The translations under genes were made by a program, and so were the position numbers. The notes under the pieces are model-generated. The model was not told the origin of the DNA. It was given only the letters and a program-made list of their open reading frames with translations, and ran no database searches. From Streptomyces sp. WM6386 (GTDB taxonomy: Bacteria > Actinomycetota > Actinomycetes > Streptomycetales > Streptomycetaceae): DNA of 64,000 nt. The stretch is from contig NZ_JXTE01000011.1 of assembly GCF_000972385.1 (NCBI RefSeq), forward strand, positions 83,680 through 147,679, written 5' to 3'. This document shows positions 35,166 through 44,108 of this stretch, one piece after another; position 1 is the stretch's first letter, and every line of letters starts with the position of its first letter.

Positions 35166-38081
35166 CTATTCGAGAAGCTCCGCGTACGAACCCATGGCCA
35201 TGGCGATGTCCGCCTGGGCCCAGAACCGGTGGTACGTGAACGACGGGACCGCACCGCCCGCGAGATACGCCTCGATCTTCGACCAGGCCGGATCGTCCTC
35301 GTAGAACGACCGAATCGAATCGAAGGTCGACGACGAGTTGATCGCGTCGCCGTTCGGCATGGTGCCGGTCCAGCCGCTCGGGATGTAGATGCCGTCGTCG
35401 AACCGGTTGTAGTCGGCCCGGTTCTCCGGCACCGCGATGCCCAGGGCGTCCTGGTGGTTGTCCCACATGCCGTCCAGGAGTGCCTTCGCCGTCGTCGCGG
35501 CGGCCGTGTCACCGGAGCGGTCCGCGTAGTACGTCAGGGTCTTGGCGTACGCGGCGGCCACACCGACGTCGTTGGTGTAGTCGGCGACGGTGACATGAAG
35601 TGCGCTGTTGGAGCCGGGACTTGACGCGTTCCAGGTGTCGGGCTGGCCCGACCACTGGAGGGTCGACGGGATCTGGTAGGTGCCGTCGGGGTTGATGGTG
35701 GTGTGGTCCAGCGCCCAGTCCACCCACTTGTCGAGGACGGTCTTCGCGGCCGCGTTCCCCGTCTGCTGGTAGTACTCGGCCACCCGCTCCATCGACCACG
35801 CCTGGAAGCCGAACCACTGGTTGGACGGCGGGTCGTGGTAGACGGGCTGCTGGTCGTAGTACATGCCGTAGAAGGTGGACTTGCCGGCCGGCGGGGGCGC
35901 GTAACGGCCCGCCCAGCTGTTGGTCGCTCCGCCCGCGATGGCACCCTCGTTGGACTGGAGCCAGCGGTAGAACTCGATCTGCCGGGTCAGCGAGGTGCCC
36001 CAGTCGGCGGCACCTGTGCTCGACTTGGGCTTCAGGTCGGCGTAGGCGCTCAGCGCGTACGCGGCCATCGGGTTCTGGTAGCCGCCGTGCGTATGGCTGG
36101 AGCCGATGCGCCAGGCCCAGCCCGCCGAGGTGTCGGTGGCGCCGCCCCAGGCGTAGTACCAGGACATCAGGTACATCGAGGCGTCCTTGCCGGTCCCGGC
36201 CGCACAGGTGGTCGGACCGACGCAGTTGCCCACCTTCTTGAAGTACTTGTCGTACATCGAGTAGCGCAGGTAGTCGCCCATCTTCGCGGCCTTGGCCACG
36301 GTCGTGGAGATCTCGCCGCCCTTGCCCTGCGCGTCGGCCCACTTGTCGGCCCAGTACGCGGCCTGCACCGCACGCGCGTCGGCGTCCGGGGCGTTGGTGA
36401 ACTTCCACTGCTTGGCGTAGGAGGCGTCACCGGTGAAGAGGTCCAAGTACCCGTTCTTGCCGCCGTACTTGAAGGCGTCGCAGGTCGGCTGCGGAACCGT
36501 CTCCCACACCGACTCCTGCGCACCGCGCTGGAAGGTGTTGATGTACGACGGGCCGGTGTCCGTCGGACCCGCCTCGCACTTGCCGGGCGAGTTGCCGTAG
36601 CCGTAGACGTTGTCGACGTCCTGCAACCAGTGCATACCGTAGACATCGTCCGTACCGTAGGCGCTCTTCAGTTCACCGGCGATCGGATCCGAACCCACCG
36701 ACACGCCGGTGTCCAGCTTCGCCGGATACTCGTTGGGTGTGTCCAGCTCGGGCGCGTAGGTCGCCGGCTTGGAGGCGTTGTAGAAGGAGTTGGTCGGCTG
36801 GTCGGCGTGCGTGGGGATCATGTACTTCTCCATGATGTCCCAGGCACCGTTGAACTTGGTCCAGTCGCCGGTCACCTTGCCGTACATGGCCTGCAGCCAG
36901 AGAAGGTAGCTGTACGCCTCCGACGTGGTCTCGTGACCGTGGTCCGGGGCCTCGACGATCAGCGTCTCCACCGAGTGATAGGGGATGCCCTCGGGAGAGA
37001 AGTAGCCGTTCGCCGGGTTGGTGATCTTGCCGTACAGCTCCAGGAAGCGGGCGTCGTACTCGCCCGCCGCCTCGATCTGCGTGACCGTCACCGACGACTT
37101 GGCGTGCCCGGTCGCCGTCGACTCGAAGATCGCGGCTCCGGTGCCGGAGGCGTCGGCCGTGATGGTGACGTTCTGGGCGGTGTTCCAGTTCGACGGGGTG
37201 AAGGTCAGGGAAGCCCCGCCGGTCACGGACAGACCCGAGTTGCCGCTCGCCCGAGCGGTCGTCACCGTCACGTTCGCGGACGGCTGCGTGGACAGCTTCA
37301 CCCCGAACGTGCCCGTCTCGCCCTGCTGCACGGCGAGTTGGGTGGCCGAGGCCACCACGGCGGGACCCGAGGCGACCGTGATGCCGACCGGGGTGGACTC
37401 CCCGGACGCGCCCAGACTGTCGTACGCCTTCGCGAGCAGCGAATGACTGCCCACGGTCAAGCTTGAGACCGAAAGCGAGTACGGCGACGTGGTGTCGGTG
37501 CCCAGCAGCGTGGTGTTGTCGTAGAACTCCACCTTGCTGATCGTCGCCCCGTCCGCGGCGGCGGCGGTCGCCGCCAGCGGGACGGCGTTGCCCTGCGTGT
37601 AGACCGCGCCCGCTGCCGGGCTGGTCAGCACCGTGATCGGCGGCTGGTGGGCGCCGGTGCAGGTGGTGCCGTTGATCGCGAAGGACGTCGGGGCGGCGTT
37701 GGTGCCGCTGTAGGTGAACTGCGCGCCGGTGGAGACCGCGGCACCGGCCGCGATGTTCCCGTTGTAGGTCGCGTTGTTCACCGTGACCGTCTGACCGGAC
37801 TGGGACCAGGTGCCGTTCCATCCGTTCGACAGCTTCTGGTTGCCGGCGTAGGCATACGTCAGGGTCCAGCCACTGATGGCGTCCGTACCGCGGTTCGTGA
37901 TCGTCACGTCCGTGGTGAAGCCGGAGCCCCAGTCATTCGTCTTGTAGTCGACGCTGCATTGAACTGCCGCTGCCTGTGCGGGAGTTGAAGCCACACTCAG
38001 CATGGCGAACGGCAGTGCCAGGGCGACCACGACGGCCGTCCACAAGCGCCGGACAGTCCGGCGTCTCCTTCTCGGTGCCAT
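35166..38081 (-). CDS. Cellobiohydrolase, GH48 with N-terminal CBM2 and Ig-like domains
   Basis: A 971-residue secreted processive cellulase. After a signal peptide ([18 protein letters not shown], cleaved near AQA-AAV) come a CBM2 (about 40-145, [20 protein letters not shown]), an Ig-like module (about 150-235), a second beta-rich module (about 240-340), and the GH48 domain, which begins [20 protein letters not shown] and contains [20 protein letters not shown] with the acidic and His residues of the active-site region. GH48 enzymes attack the reducing end of crystalline cellulose and are central in bacterial cellulolysis. A perfect CebR box lies 47 bases before the start. Confidence 0.96.
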   Translation of the reverse strand: MAPRRRRRTVRRLWTAVVVALALPFAMLSVASTPAQAAAVQCSVDYKTNDWGSGFTTDVTITNRGTDAISGWTLTYAYAGNQKLSNGWNGTWSQSGQTVTVNNATYNGNIAAGAAVSTGAQFTYSGTNAAPTSFAINGTTCTGAHQPPITVLTSPAAGAVYTQGNAVPLAATAAAADGATISKVEFYDNTTLLGTDTTSPYSLSVSSLTVGSHSLLAKAYDSLGASGESTPVGITVASGPAVVASATQLAVQQGETGTFGVKLSTQPSANVTVTTARASGNSGLSVTGGASLTFTPSNWNTAQNVTITADASGTGAAIFESTATGHAKSSVTVTQIEAAGEYDARFLELYGKITNPANGYFSPEGIPYHSVETLIVEAPDHGHETTSEAYSYLLWLQAMYGKVTGDWTKFNGAWDIMEKYMIPTHADQPTNSFYNASKPATYAPELDTPNEYPAKLDTGVSVGSDPIAGELKSAYGTDDVYGMHWLQDVDNVYGYGNSPGKCEAGPTDTGPSYINTFQRGAQESVWETVPQPTCDAFKYGGKNGYLDLFTGDASYAKQWKFTNAPDADARAVQAAYWADKWADAQGKGGEISTTVAKAAKMGDYLRYSMYDKYFKKVGNCVGPTTCAAGTGKDASMYLMSWYYAWGGATDTSAGWAWRIGSSHTHGGYQNPMAAYALSAYADLKPKSSTGAADWGTSLTRQIEFYRWLQSNEGAIAGGATNSWAGRYAPPPAGKSTFYGMYYDQQPVYHDPPSNQWFGFQAWSMERVAEYYQQTGNAAAKTVLDKWVDWALDHTTINPDGTYQIPSTLQWSGQPDTWNASSPGSNSALHVTVADYTNDVGVAAAYAKTLTYYADRSGDTAAATTAKALLDGMWDNHQDALGIAVPENRADYNRFDDGIYIPSGWTGTMPNGDAINSSSTFDSIRSFYEDDPAWSKIEAYLAGGAVPSFTYHRFWAQADIAMAMGSYAELLE

Positions 38082-38127
38082 GTGCTGGTTCCTCCTTGCG
38101 GCTCGGAGAAGTCAAGGCTTGAACCAG

Positions 38128-38141
38128 TGGGAGCGCTCCCA
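38128..38141. promoter_or_regulatory. CebR operator, perfect
   Basis: TGGGAGCGCTCCCA, the exact CebR consensus (the LacI-family repressor of cellobiose and cellulase genes in Streptomyces). It lies 47 bases before the GH48 start in the 251-base divergent gap, so it should repress GH48 until cellobiose or cellotriose appears. CebR is known from other Streptomyces; its gene is not in this window. Confidence 0.9.
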
Positions 38142-38271
38142 TAGTGGGGATGAGGGTGAGAGGGGTCAAGATGCTTGAAGAGTCGAAAAGATTCGATGAA
38201 TGTGGTTGAGGAAAAGTCAAGTGACTCCTCTGTTCTTTGCCGTCACTTGGCGCTAACTTCGGTGACACCAG

Positions 38272-38285
38272 TGGGAGCGGTTCCA
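38272..38285. promoter_or_regulatory. CebR operator, degenerate, before GH5
   Basis: TGGGAGCGGTTCCA, matching the CebR consensus at 12 of 14 positions. It lies 48 bases before the GH5 start. The paired but unequal sites suggest separate control of each divergent promoter. Confidence 0.75.
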
Positions 38286-38332
38286 TCAGTCGACGCGTCC
38301 GTCACGGCGCGCTGATCTGCAAGGAGTCGCTC

Positions 38333-39919
38333 ATGCGACACCCCCCGCGTTCAGTACCTTTACTCAGGCTCGCCCCGCGATGGACGCGCCGGTCACGTCG
38401 GCTGGCCCGTTTTTCTGCTGGGGGTCCGGGGGTTATCCCCCGGGGTAAGGCAGTAGCCGTCGCCGGCGCCGTGACCCTCCTCGGGTCCGTGTCGGTTCCG
38501 GTCGTCACGGCGTCGGGAGCCACCCCCGCGTGCACGGTGGAGTACTCCGTCACCAGCCAGTGGGACACCGGCTTCCAGGGTGCCGTGACCATCACCAACA
38601 ACGCCTCCGCCGTGAGCAGTTGGAGTCTCGCCTTCGACTTCGCGGGCGGACAGAAGCTGGGCCAGGGCTGGAACGCCAAGTGGTCCCAGTCCGGTACGAC
38701 GGTGACGGCGGCCAACGAGAGTTACAACGGCCCGCTCGCCACCGGCGCGAAGGTCAGCGCCGGCTTCCTCGGCTCCTGGTCGGGGAGCAACCCGTCACCG
38801 ACCTCGTTCAAGCTCAACGGCACGACCTGCAACGTCGACGTGGACCCCTCGCCCACGCCGACACCCACACCGACACCGACCGATCCTCCGGACACCGGTG
38901 ACGGAACACCGCCGGTCCTCAGAGCCTTGGGGAACAAGCTCGTGGACGCCGACGGCACCACCCGTCGTCTGCTCGGCGTCAACCGTTCCGGCGGCGAGTT
39001 CATGTGCGTGCAGGGTTACGGCATCTGGGACGGGCCGGTCGACGACGCCGCCATCAGGGCGATCGCCGACTGGAACGCCAACACGGTCCGCATTCCGCTG
39101 AACGAGGAGTGCTGGCTCGGCCTGTCCAACATCAAGCCGGAGTACGCCGGTTCGCACTACATCGACGCCGTCAAGGACCTGGTGGCGAAGGTGAAGGCGA
39201 ACGGCATGACGCCGATACTCGAACTGCACTGGACCCACGGCCAGTACACGGGCAACTCGGCGGGCTGCTCCGACGTGCACGCCAGCTGCCAGAAGCCGAT
39301 GCCCGACATGCAGTACACCCCGTCCTTCTGGACGTCGGTGGCCAACACCTTCAAAGCCGACCCGACCGTCGTCTTCGACCTGTTCAACGAGCCCTACCCG
39401 GACCGCGCCACCGCCACGACCACCCAGGCGTGGCAGTGCTGGCGGGACGGCGGCACCTGCTCCGGCATCGGCTACGAGGTCGCCGGTATGCAGGATCTCG
39501 TCGACGCCGTACGGGCGACCGGCGCCGGCAACCTGATCCTCGCCGGCGGGATCGCGTACTCCAACGACCTCAGCCAATGGCTGACGTACAGGCCCAGCGA
39601 CCCGAAGAACAATCTCGCGGCCGCCTGGCACGTCTACAACTTCAACACCTGCGCCAACGAAAGCTGCTGGAACTCCCAGCTCGCCCCGGTGGCGGCCCAA
39701 GTGCCGCTGGTCGCCGGGGAGATCGGCGAGAACACCTGCGGGCACGCGTTCATCGACCAGGTCATGAAGTGGTTCGACGACCGTGGCCTGTCCTACCTGG
39801 GCTGGACCTGGAACACATGGAGCTGCACCTCGGGTCCCGCTCTGATCTCCAGTTACGACGGTACGCCGACGGCGTACGGCATCGGGCTGCGCGACCACCT
39901 GCGCTCCCTGAACGGATAA
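38333..39919 (+). CDS. Endoglucanase, GH5 with N-terminal CBM2, secreted
   Basis: A 528-residue endo-1,4-beta-glucanase. AAGGAG lies 6 bases before the ATG at 38333. The N-terminus is long and basic (RRSRRLARF) before a hydrophobic segment (VAVAGAVTLLGSVSVPVV), so it may be an unusually long signal peptide. The CBM2 (about 65-160, YSVTSQWDTGFQGAVTITNN) is followed by a Pro/Thr linker and the GH5 barrel, with the acid/base Glu in LFNEPYPD and the nucleophile in LVAGEIGENTCG. It is divergent from GH48 and followed by GH6, so the three form a cellulase unit under CebR. Confidence 0.94.
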   Translation: MRHPPRSVPLLRLAPRWTRRSRRLARFSAGGPGVIPRGKAVAVAGAVTLLGSVSVPVVTASGATPACTVEYSVTSQWDTGFQGAVTITNNASAVSSWSLAFDFAGGQKLGQGWNAKWSQSGTTVTAANESYNGPLATGAKVSAGFLGSWSGSNPSPTSFKLNGTTCNVDVDPSPTPTPTPTPTDPPDTGDGTPPVLRALGNKLVDADGTTRRLLGVNRSGGEFMCVQGYGIWDGPVDDAAIRAIADWNANTVRIPLNEECWLGLSNIKPEYAGSHYIDAVKDLVAKVKANGMTPILELHWTHGQYTGNSAGCSDVHASCQKPMPDMQYTPSFWTSVANTFKADPTVVFDLFNEPYPDRATATTTQAWQCWRDGGTCSGIGYEVAGMQDLVDAVRATGAGNLILAGGIAYSNDLSQWLTYRPSDPKNNLAAAWHVYNFNTCANESCWNSQLAPVAAQVPLVAGEIGENTCGHAFIDQVMKWFDDRGLSYLGWTWNTWSCTSGPALISSYDGTPTAYGIGLRDHLRSLNG

Positions 39920-39978
39920 CCCCCCTTCACACGACCGGAATCCGAGAACCTCGCAGCGAAAGAAGGAAACCCGCACTC

Positions 39979-41694
39979 ATGAGTCGTACGAGAACCGCGC
40001 TCCTCGCAGCCATGGCCCTGGTCGCCGGGGCCTCCGGGACGGCGCTCGCCGTCAACCCCGCGGACGTCGGGGCAGCCGCCATACCCTGCACCGTGGACTA
40101 CAAGATCCAGAACGACTGGGGCTCCGGCTTCACCGCCGCGGTCACGGTCACCAACAACGGCGCCGCCAAGAGCAGTTGGGCGGTCAAGTGGTCGTACGCC
40201 GGAAGCCAGAAGGTCACCAACGGCTGGAACGCGAAGGTCACCCAGAGCGGGACGGCCGTCACCGCCGCCAACGAGAGCTACAACGGCACGCTCGCCACCG
40301 GCGGTTCGGCCAGCTTCGGCTTCCAGGGCACCTACAGCGGCACCAACGCGATCCCGGCCACCTTCACCCTCGACGGGGTGACCTGCAACGTCGACGACGG
40401 TGGCAGCGGGCCGACCGACCCGCCGGGCCCGGGAACCGGCACCCGGGTCGACAACCCGTACAGCGGCGCCAAGGTGTACGTGAATCCGGAGTGGTCCGCG
40501 AAGGCCGCCGCCGAGCCGGGCGGCAGCCGTATCTCCAACCAGCCGACCGGTGTCTGGCTGGACCGGATCGCCGCGATCAACGGCGTGAACGGCGGCATGG
40601 GCCTGCGCGCCCACCTGGACGCGGCCCTGGCCCAGAAGGGCTCCGGCGAACTGGTCGTCCAGCTCGTCATCTACAACCTGCCCGGCCGTGACTGCGCCGC
40701 CCTCGCCTCCAACGGTGAGCTCGGCCCCACGGAGATCGACAAGTACAAGACGCAGTACATCGACCCGATCGCCGCGATCCTCGCCGACTCCAAGTACGCC
40801 GGACTGCGGATCGTCACCACCATCGAGATCGACTCGCTGCCCAACCTCGTCACCAACACCGGCAGCCGTCCCACCGCCACCCCGCAGTGCGACGTCATGA
40901 AGGCCAACGGCAACTACCAGAAGGGCGTCGGCTACGCCCTGAACAAGCTCGGCGACGTCGCCAACGTCTACAACTACATCGACGCCGGACACCACGGCTG
41001 GATCGGCTGGGACGACAACTTCGCCGCCAGCGCCACCGTGATGAAGGAGGCCGCGACCTCCGAGGGCGCCACCGTCAACGACGTGCACGGCTTCATCGCC
41101 AACACGGCCAACTACAGCGCCCTGAAGGAGAACAACTACACCATCAACGACTCCGTGGCCGGCAAGTCCGTCCGCGAGTCCAAGTGGGTCGACTGGAACC
41201 GGTACGTGGACGAGCTGTCGTTCGCCCAGGCGTTCCGCAACCAGCTGGTCACCACCGGCTTCAACTCCGGTATCGGCATGCTGATCGACACCTCCCGCAA
41301 CGGCTGGGGCGGCACCGCCCGGCCCGCCGGACCGGGAGCGACGACGGACGTCGACACCTACGTCAACGGCGGCCGCTACGACCGTCGTATCCACGTCGGC
41401 AACTGGTGCAACCAGTCCGGAGCCGGACTCGGTGAGCGTCCGCAGGCCAGCCCCGCGGCCGGGATCGACGCCTACGTGTGGATCAAGCCCCCGGGTGAGT
41501 CCGACGGTTCGAGCTCTGCCATCCCCAACGACGAAGGGAAGGGCTTCGACCGGATGTGCGACCCGACCTACACGGGCAACCCGCGCAACGGCAACAGCCT
41601 GTCCGGCGCCCTGCCGAACGCGCCGCTGTCCGGGCACTGGTTCTCGGCACAGTTCCAGCAGCTGATGACCAACGCGTACCCGCCGCTGTCGTAA
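39979..41694 (+). CDS. Cellulase, GH6 with N-terminal CBM2, secreted
   Basis: A 571-residue GH6 cellulase. The start ATG 39979 has GAAGGAA 11 bases before it. A signal peptide (RTALLAAMALVAGASG) precedes a CBM2 (about 35-140, [20 protein letters not shown]), a Pro/Gly linker and the GH6 barrel. Catalytic regions are visible in IEIDSLPNLV, YIDAGHHGWIGWDD and MLIDTSRNGWGG. The domain order and length suggest a non-reducing-end cellobiohydrolase, though an endo mode is possible. It follows GH5 by 59 bases without a terminator, so both are likely transcribed together from the CebR-controlled promoter. Confidence 0.95.
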   Translation: MSRTRTALLAAMALVAGASGTALAVNPADVGAAAIPCTVDYKIQNDWGSGFTAAVTVTNNGAAKSSWAVKWSYAGSQKVTNGWNAKVTQSGTAVTAANESYNGTLATGGSASFGFQGTYSGTNAIPATFTLDGVTCNVDDGGSGPTDPPGPGTGTRVDNPYSGAKVYVNPEWSAKAAAEPGGSRISNQPTGVWLDRIAAINGVNGGMGLRAHLDAALAQKGSGELVVQLVIYNLPGRDCAALASNGELGPTEIDKYKTQYIDPIAAILADSKYAGLRIVTTIEIDSLPNLVTNTGSRPTATPQCDVMKANGNYQKGVGYALNKLGDVANVYNYIDAGHHGWIGWDDNFAASATVMKEAATSEGATVNDVHGFIANTANYSALKENNYTINDSVAGKSVRESKWVDWNRYVDELSFAQAFRNQLVTTGFNSGIGMLIDTSRNGWGGTARPAGPGATTDVDTYVNGGRYDRRIHVGNWCNQSGAGLGERPQASPAAGIDAYVWIKPPGESDGSSSAIPNDEGKGFDRMCDPTYTGNPRNGNSLSGALPNAPLSGHWFSAQFQQLMTNAYPPLS

Positions 41695-41710
41695 CACCGT
41701 GAATGCGGCT

Positions 41711-41765
41711 GCGGGGCCGTTGTGGCTGGTCGCGCAGTTCCCCGCGCCCCTTCGGGGGCGCGGGG
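41711..41765. repeat. Streptomyces-type intergenic repeat, copy C (inverted)
   Basis: GCGGGGCCGTTGTGGCTGG and TCGCGCAGTTCCCCGCGCC are, in reverse, the same blocks seen in copies A and B. It ends with an 11-bp stem, CCCCGCGCCCC (41740-41750) and GGGGCGCGGGG (41755-41765), loop TTCG, and probably terminates the GH5-GH6 transcript. Confidence 0.65.
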
Positions 41766-41791
41766 GTCCGCCGGGTCCTTCAGTTCTCCCG

Positions 41792-41813
41792 CGCCGGGCC
41801 CGGCGGGTTTTTT
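41792..41813 (+). terminator. Rho-independent terminator after the cellulase genes
   Basis: CGCCGGG-CCCGGCG (41792-41805) followed by GG and TTTTTT (41808-41813). It is the only hairpin with a proper T-run noted in the window, and it follows the repeat hairpin, giving a double stop after GH6. Confidence 0.85.
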
Positions 41814-41891
41814 GCCGTCCCGGCAACAGTGGTGGCCTCCCCACGGTGCGTCGGCGCACGCTGGCCGCACCCGGACGAGAGGCTGACCCCC

Positions 41892-42800
41892 ATGGCGCAC
41901 GACCACCACGACCAACCCGGCCACACCCACGACCACCACGGCCACTCCCACGATCACACCGACATCGACTGGGCCGAGATGGCCCCGATGCTGGAGGAGC
42001 AGGCCGAGCTGTACATGCCGATGTACGAACGGGCGATGGCCTGGCTCGCCAAGCGGCAGACCGAGCCGGGGCTCGTCGTCGACGCGGGCAGCGGACCCGG
42101 TGTCGCCTCCTGTCTGCTCGCCGAGAACTTCCCCGGCGCCCGGATCGTCGCCGTCGACGGCTCCGAGCCGCTTCTCGAGCGGGCCCGGGACCGGTCGGGC
42201 CGGCTCGGCGTCGCGGACCGGTTCGGCACCCTCGCCGGCGAACTGCCCGGCGTACTGGAGGAGTTGGAGTACCCGGCCGACCTGATCTGGGCCAGCTGGA
42301 GCCTGCATCACCTCGGCGATCAGCGGGCCGCCCTCGCCTCGTTCGCCGACCGGCTCGCGCCCGGCGGCACGCTGGCCCTGCTGGAGGGCAGCCTGCCCAC
42401 CCGGTACCTGCCGCGCGACATCGGCATCGGCCGCCCCGGACTCCAGGCCCGGCTCGACGCGCTGCACGAGGACTGGTTCAGCGAGATGCGGGCCGGCCTG
42501 CCCGGCACCGTCGACGTGATCGAGGACTGGCCGGCGCTGCTGGCCTCCGTGGGCCTCAAGCACACCGGCACCCGCAGCTTCCTGCTCGACCTGCCCGCCC
42601 CGACCACGGACCGGGCCCGCCATGTCGCCGTCAACACCCTGACCCGGATGCGCGAGGTCGTCGGCGACCGCCTCGACGCCGAGGACAGAGCCACCCTCGA
42701 CCGGCTCGTCGACCCCGACGACAAGGCGAGCATCCACCACCGGCCGGACGTCTTCGTCCTGGCGGCACGCACGGTGCACACGGCCGCCCGCGGCGTCTGA
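41892..42800 (+). CDS. SAM-dependent methyltransferase with His-rich N-terminus
   Basis: A 302-residue Rossmann methyltransferase with an odd N-terminus: of the first 23 residues ten are His, as in AHDHHDQPGHTHDHHGHSHD. The SAM motif follows as GLVVDAGSGPGVASCLLAE and IVAVDGSEPLLERA, then IWASWSLHHLGDQ. The His run could bind metal (Ni, Zn, Cu or Co) or be a disordered tag. I chose the ATG at 41892 because the frame before it is the terminator region. The substrate is unknown. It lies after a strong terminator and is probably a single-gene unit. Confidence 0.83.
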   Translation: MAHDHHDQPGHTHDHHGHSHDHTDIDWAEMAPMLEEQAELYMPMYERAMAWLAKRQTEPGLVVDAGSGPGVASCLLAENFPGARIVAVDGSEPLLERARDRSGRLGVADRFGTLAGELPGVLEELEYPADLIWASWSLHHLGDQRAALASFADRLAPGGTLALLEGSLPTRYLPRDIGIGRPGLQARLDALHEDWFSEMRAGLPGTVDVIEDWPALLASVGLKHTGTRSFLLDLPAPTTDRARHVAVNTLTRMREVVGDRLDAEDRATLDRLVDPDDKASIHHRPDVFVLAARTVHTAARGV

Positions 42801-42803
42801 CGA

Positions 42804-42953
42804 TCAGCAGCGGCCCGGCCGGGCGCAGACGCTGATCTCCACGCCCTGCACCCGGCGGGTGCCGCACCGCACGAAGTGCTCGGCGAGCACCCGTCGCTTG
42901 GCCTGCTCCCGAGCGGTCTGGTCGAGTGGCTGACCCACTGGTTCTCTCACCAT
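42804..42953 (-). CDS. Small hypothetical protein (49 aa), uncertain
   Basis: A short frame with nearly all GC at third codon positions after its first codons, which supports coding. The product is basic and includes QAKRRVLAEHFVRCGTRR and ISVCARPGRC with three cysteines. Its ATG at 42953 lacks a clear ribosome site. It ends 3 bases from the methyltransferase stop and overlaps the antisense remnant described at 42876-43223. No family is recognised. Confidence 0.4.
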   Translation of the reverse strand: MVREPVGQPLDQTAREQAKRRVLAEHFVRCGTRRVQGVEISVCARPGRC

Positions 42954-43223
42954 GACGAGGCGCGTCGCCGCCGGCGTCCGGGCCCGGATCCGGGCGACGG
43001 GTCCCTGCTCGGGGGCAGCGCGCCCGACGGGGTGGTGCAGGTGGGGGAGATGCACAACGGCCGGTTGCACATCACGACCTCGCATCTCGCCGACCGAGTC
43101 GCCGCGTTGGGCCCCGGCGCGCGGCGGACCGGGTGCGCGCGCGGGCCGGGGGGCGGTCTGACCGCCACCGAGTGGCGCCGCTGCTTCCCGCCCGCCGACT
43201 ACCGTGCCACCTGCGGCACTTGA
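42876..43223 (+). pseudogene. Possible C-terminal remnant of a WD40/STAND-type protein
   Basis: The gap 42954-43284 has an open frame ending LTATEWRRCFPPADYRATC, very like the C-terminal tail seen in Streptomyces WD40-repeat/nSTAND proteins (L..eW.ry.p...yr..C). The part before it lacks WD40 repeats and does not look like a whole domain. I read it as the leftover tail of a mostly deleted gene. No ribosome site is seen. Chance similarity cannot be excluded. Confidence 0.35.
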
Positions 43224-43284
43224 CTTCGAGAATGCTCCAAGTGATCTACTCCCCGGCATCCGCAGGACACCACAGGGGGTAACC

Positions 43285-43986
43285 ATGACCGACTCTCCGG
43301 TCGCACTGATCACCGGCGGCGGCAGCGGTATCGGCGCCGCGGTCGCCCGGCAACTGCTCGCGGCGGGCCACCGGGTGGCCGTCACCGGGCGCGGCGAGGA
43401 GCGGCTGCACGGCTTCGCCGAGGAACTCGGCAACCCGGAGGAACTGCTGACGCTCGTCGGCAACGCGGCCGACTACGACAGTGTGCGGTCGGCGGTCGAC
43501 CGTACGCTCAAGGAATTCGGTCGACTGGACACCGTCGTCGCCAACGCCGGCTTCGCCACCCACGACTCCGTCGCCGAGGGCGACCCCGCCGGCTGGACCG
43601 AGATGGTGCTGACCAACGTCCTGGGCCCGGCGCTGCTCATCCGCGCCTCCATCGACGCCCTGAAGGAGACGCGCGGCCGGATCGTGCTGGTCGGGAGTGT
43701 CGCCGGGTTCGTGCCGGGGCCGGGCAACATCTACGGGGCGACGAAGTGGGCGGTGACCGGGCTCGCCGAGAACACCCGGCGCCAGGTGACCGAGTGGGGC
43801 GTCGGCGTGACCCACATCGCGCCGGGCCGGGTGGAGACCCCCTTCTGGGACAGCTACGGCAGCCTCCCGCCCGGCCACCTCCTCACCGCCGACCAGATCG
43901 CCGACTCGGTCGTGTGGGCCATCCGGCAGCCGGAGGGCGTCGACGTCAACACCGTGGTCGTACGGCCGATCGGTCAGCCCAACTGA
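43285..43986 (+). CDS. Short-chain dehydrogenase/reductase (SDR)
   Basis: A 233-residue classical SDR. The NAD(P) motif is ITGGGSGIGAAVARQLL, then VVANAG, the catalytic Ser in VLVGSVAG, and the Tyr-Lys pair in IYGATKWAV, which are all the required residues. Substrate unknown; an alcohol or keto group is expected. Start ATG 43285 has AGGGGGT before it. It stands alone between the fragment at 42876-43223 and the EamA gene. Confidence 0.93.
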   Translation: MTDSPVALITGGGSGIGAAVARQLLAAGHRVAVTGRGEERLHGFAEELGNPEELLTLVGNAADYDSVRSAVDRTLKEFGRLDTVVANAGFATHDSVAEGDPAGWTEMVLTNVLGPALLIRASIDALKETRGRIVLVGSVAGFVPGPGNIYGATKWAVTGLAENTRRQVTEWGVGVTHIAPGRVETPFWDSYGSLPPGHLLTADQIADSVVWAIRQPEGVDVNTVVVRPIGQPN

Positions 43987-44108
43987 CGACCGAACGGTCG
44001 GGCCGGTACCGGTCCGCGTGTTCTTCGCGCGGACCGGTGGCCGATGCATGGACCGTCGGTGCGCGGGTACGCGGGCGATCTCCGCAACCGTCGTGAGGAC
44101 CCCGCTCC

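Noticed and set aside
43988..44000. GACCG-AA-CGGTC inverted repeat after the SDR gene as an operator
   Set aside because: The arms are only 5 bp and lie directly after a stop codon; chance or weak terminator is more likely.
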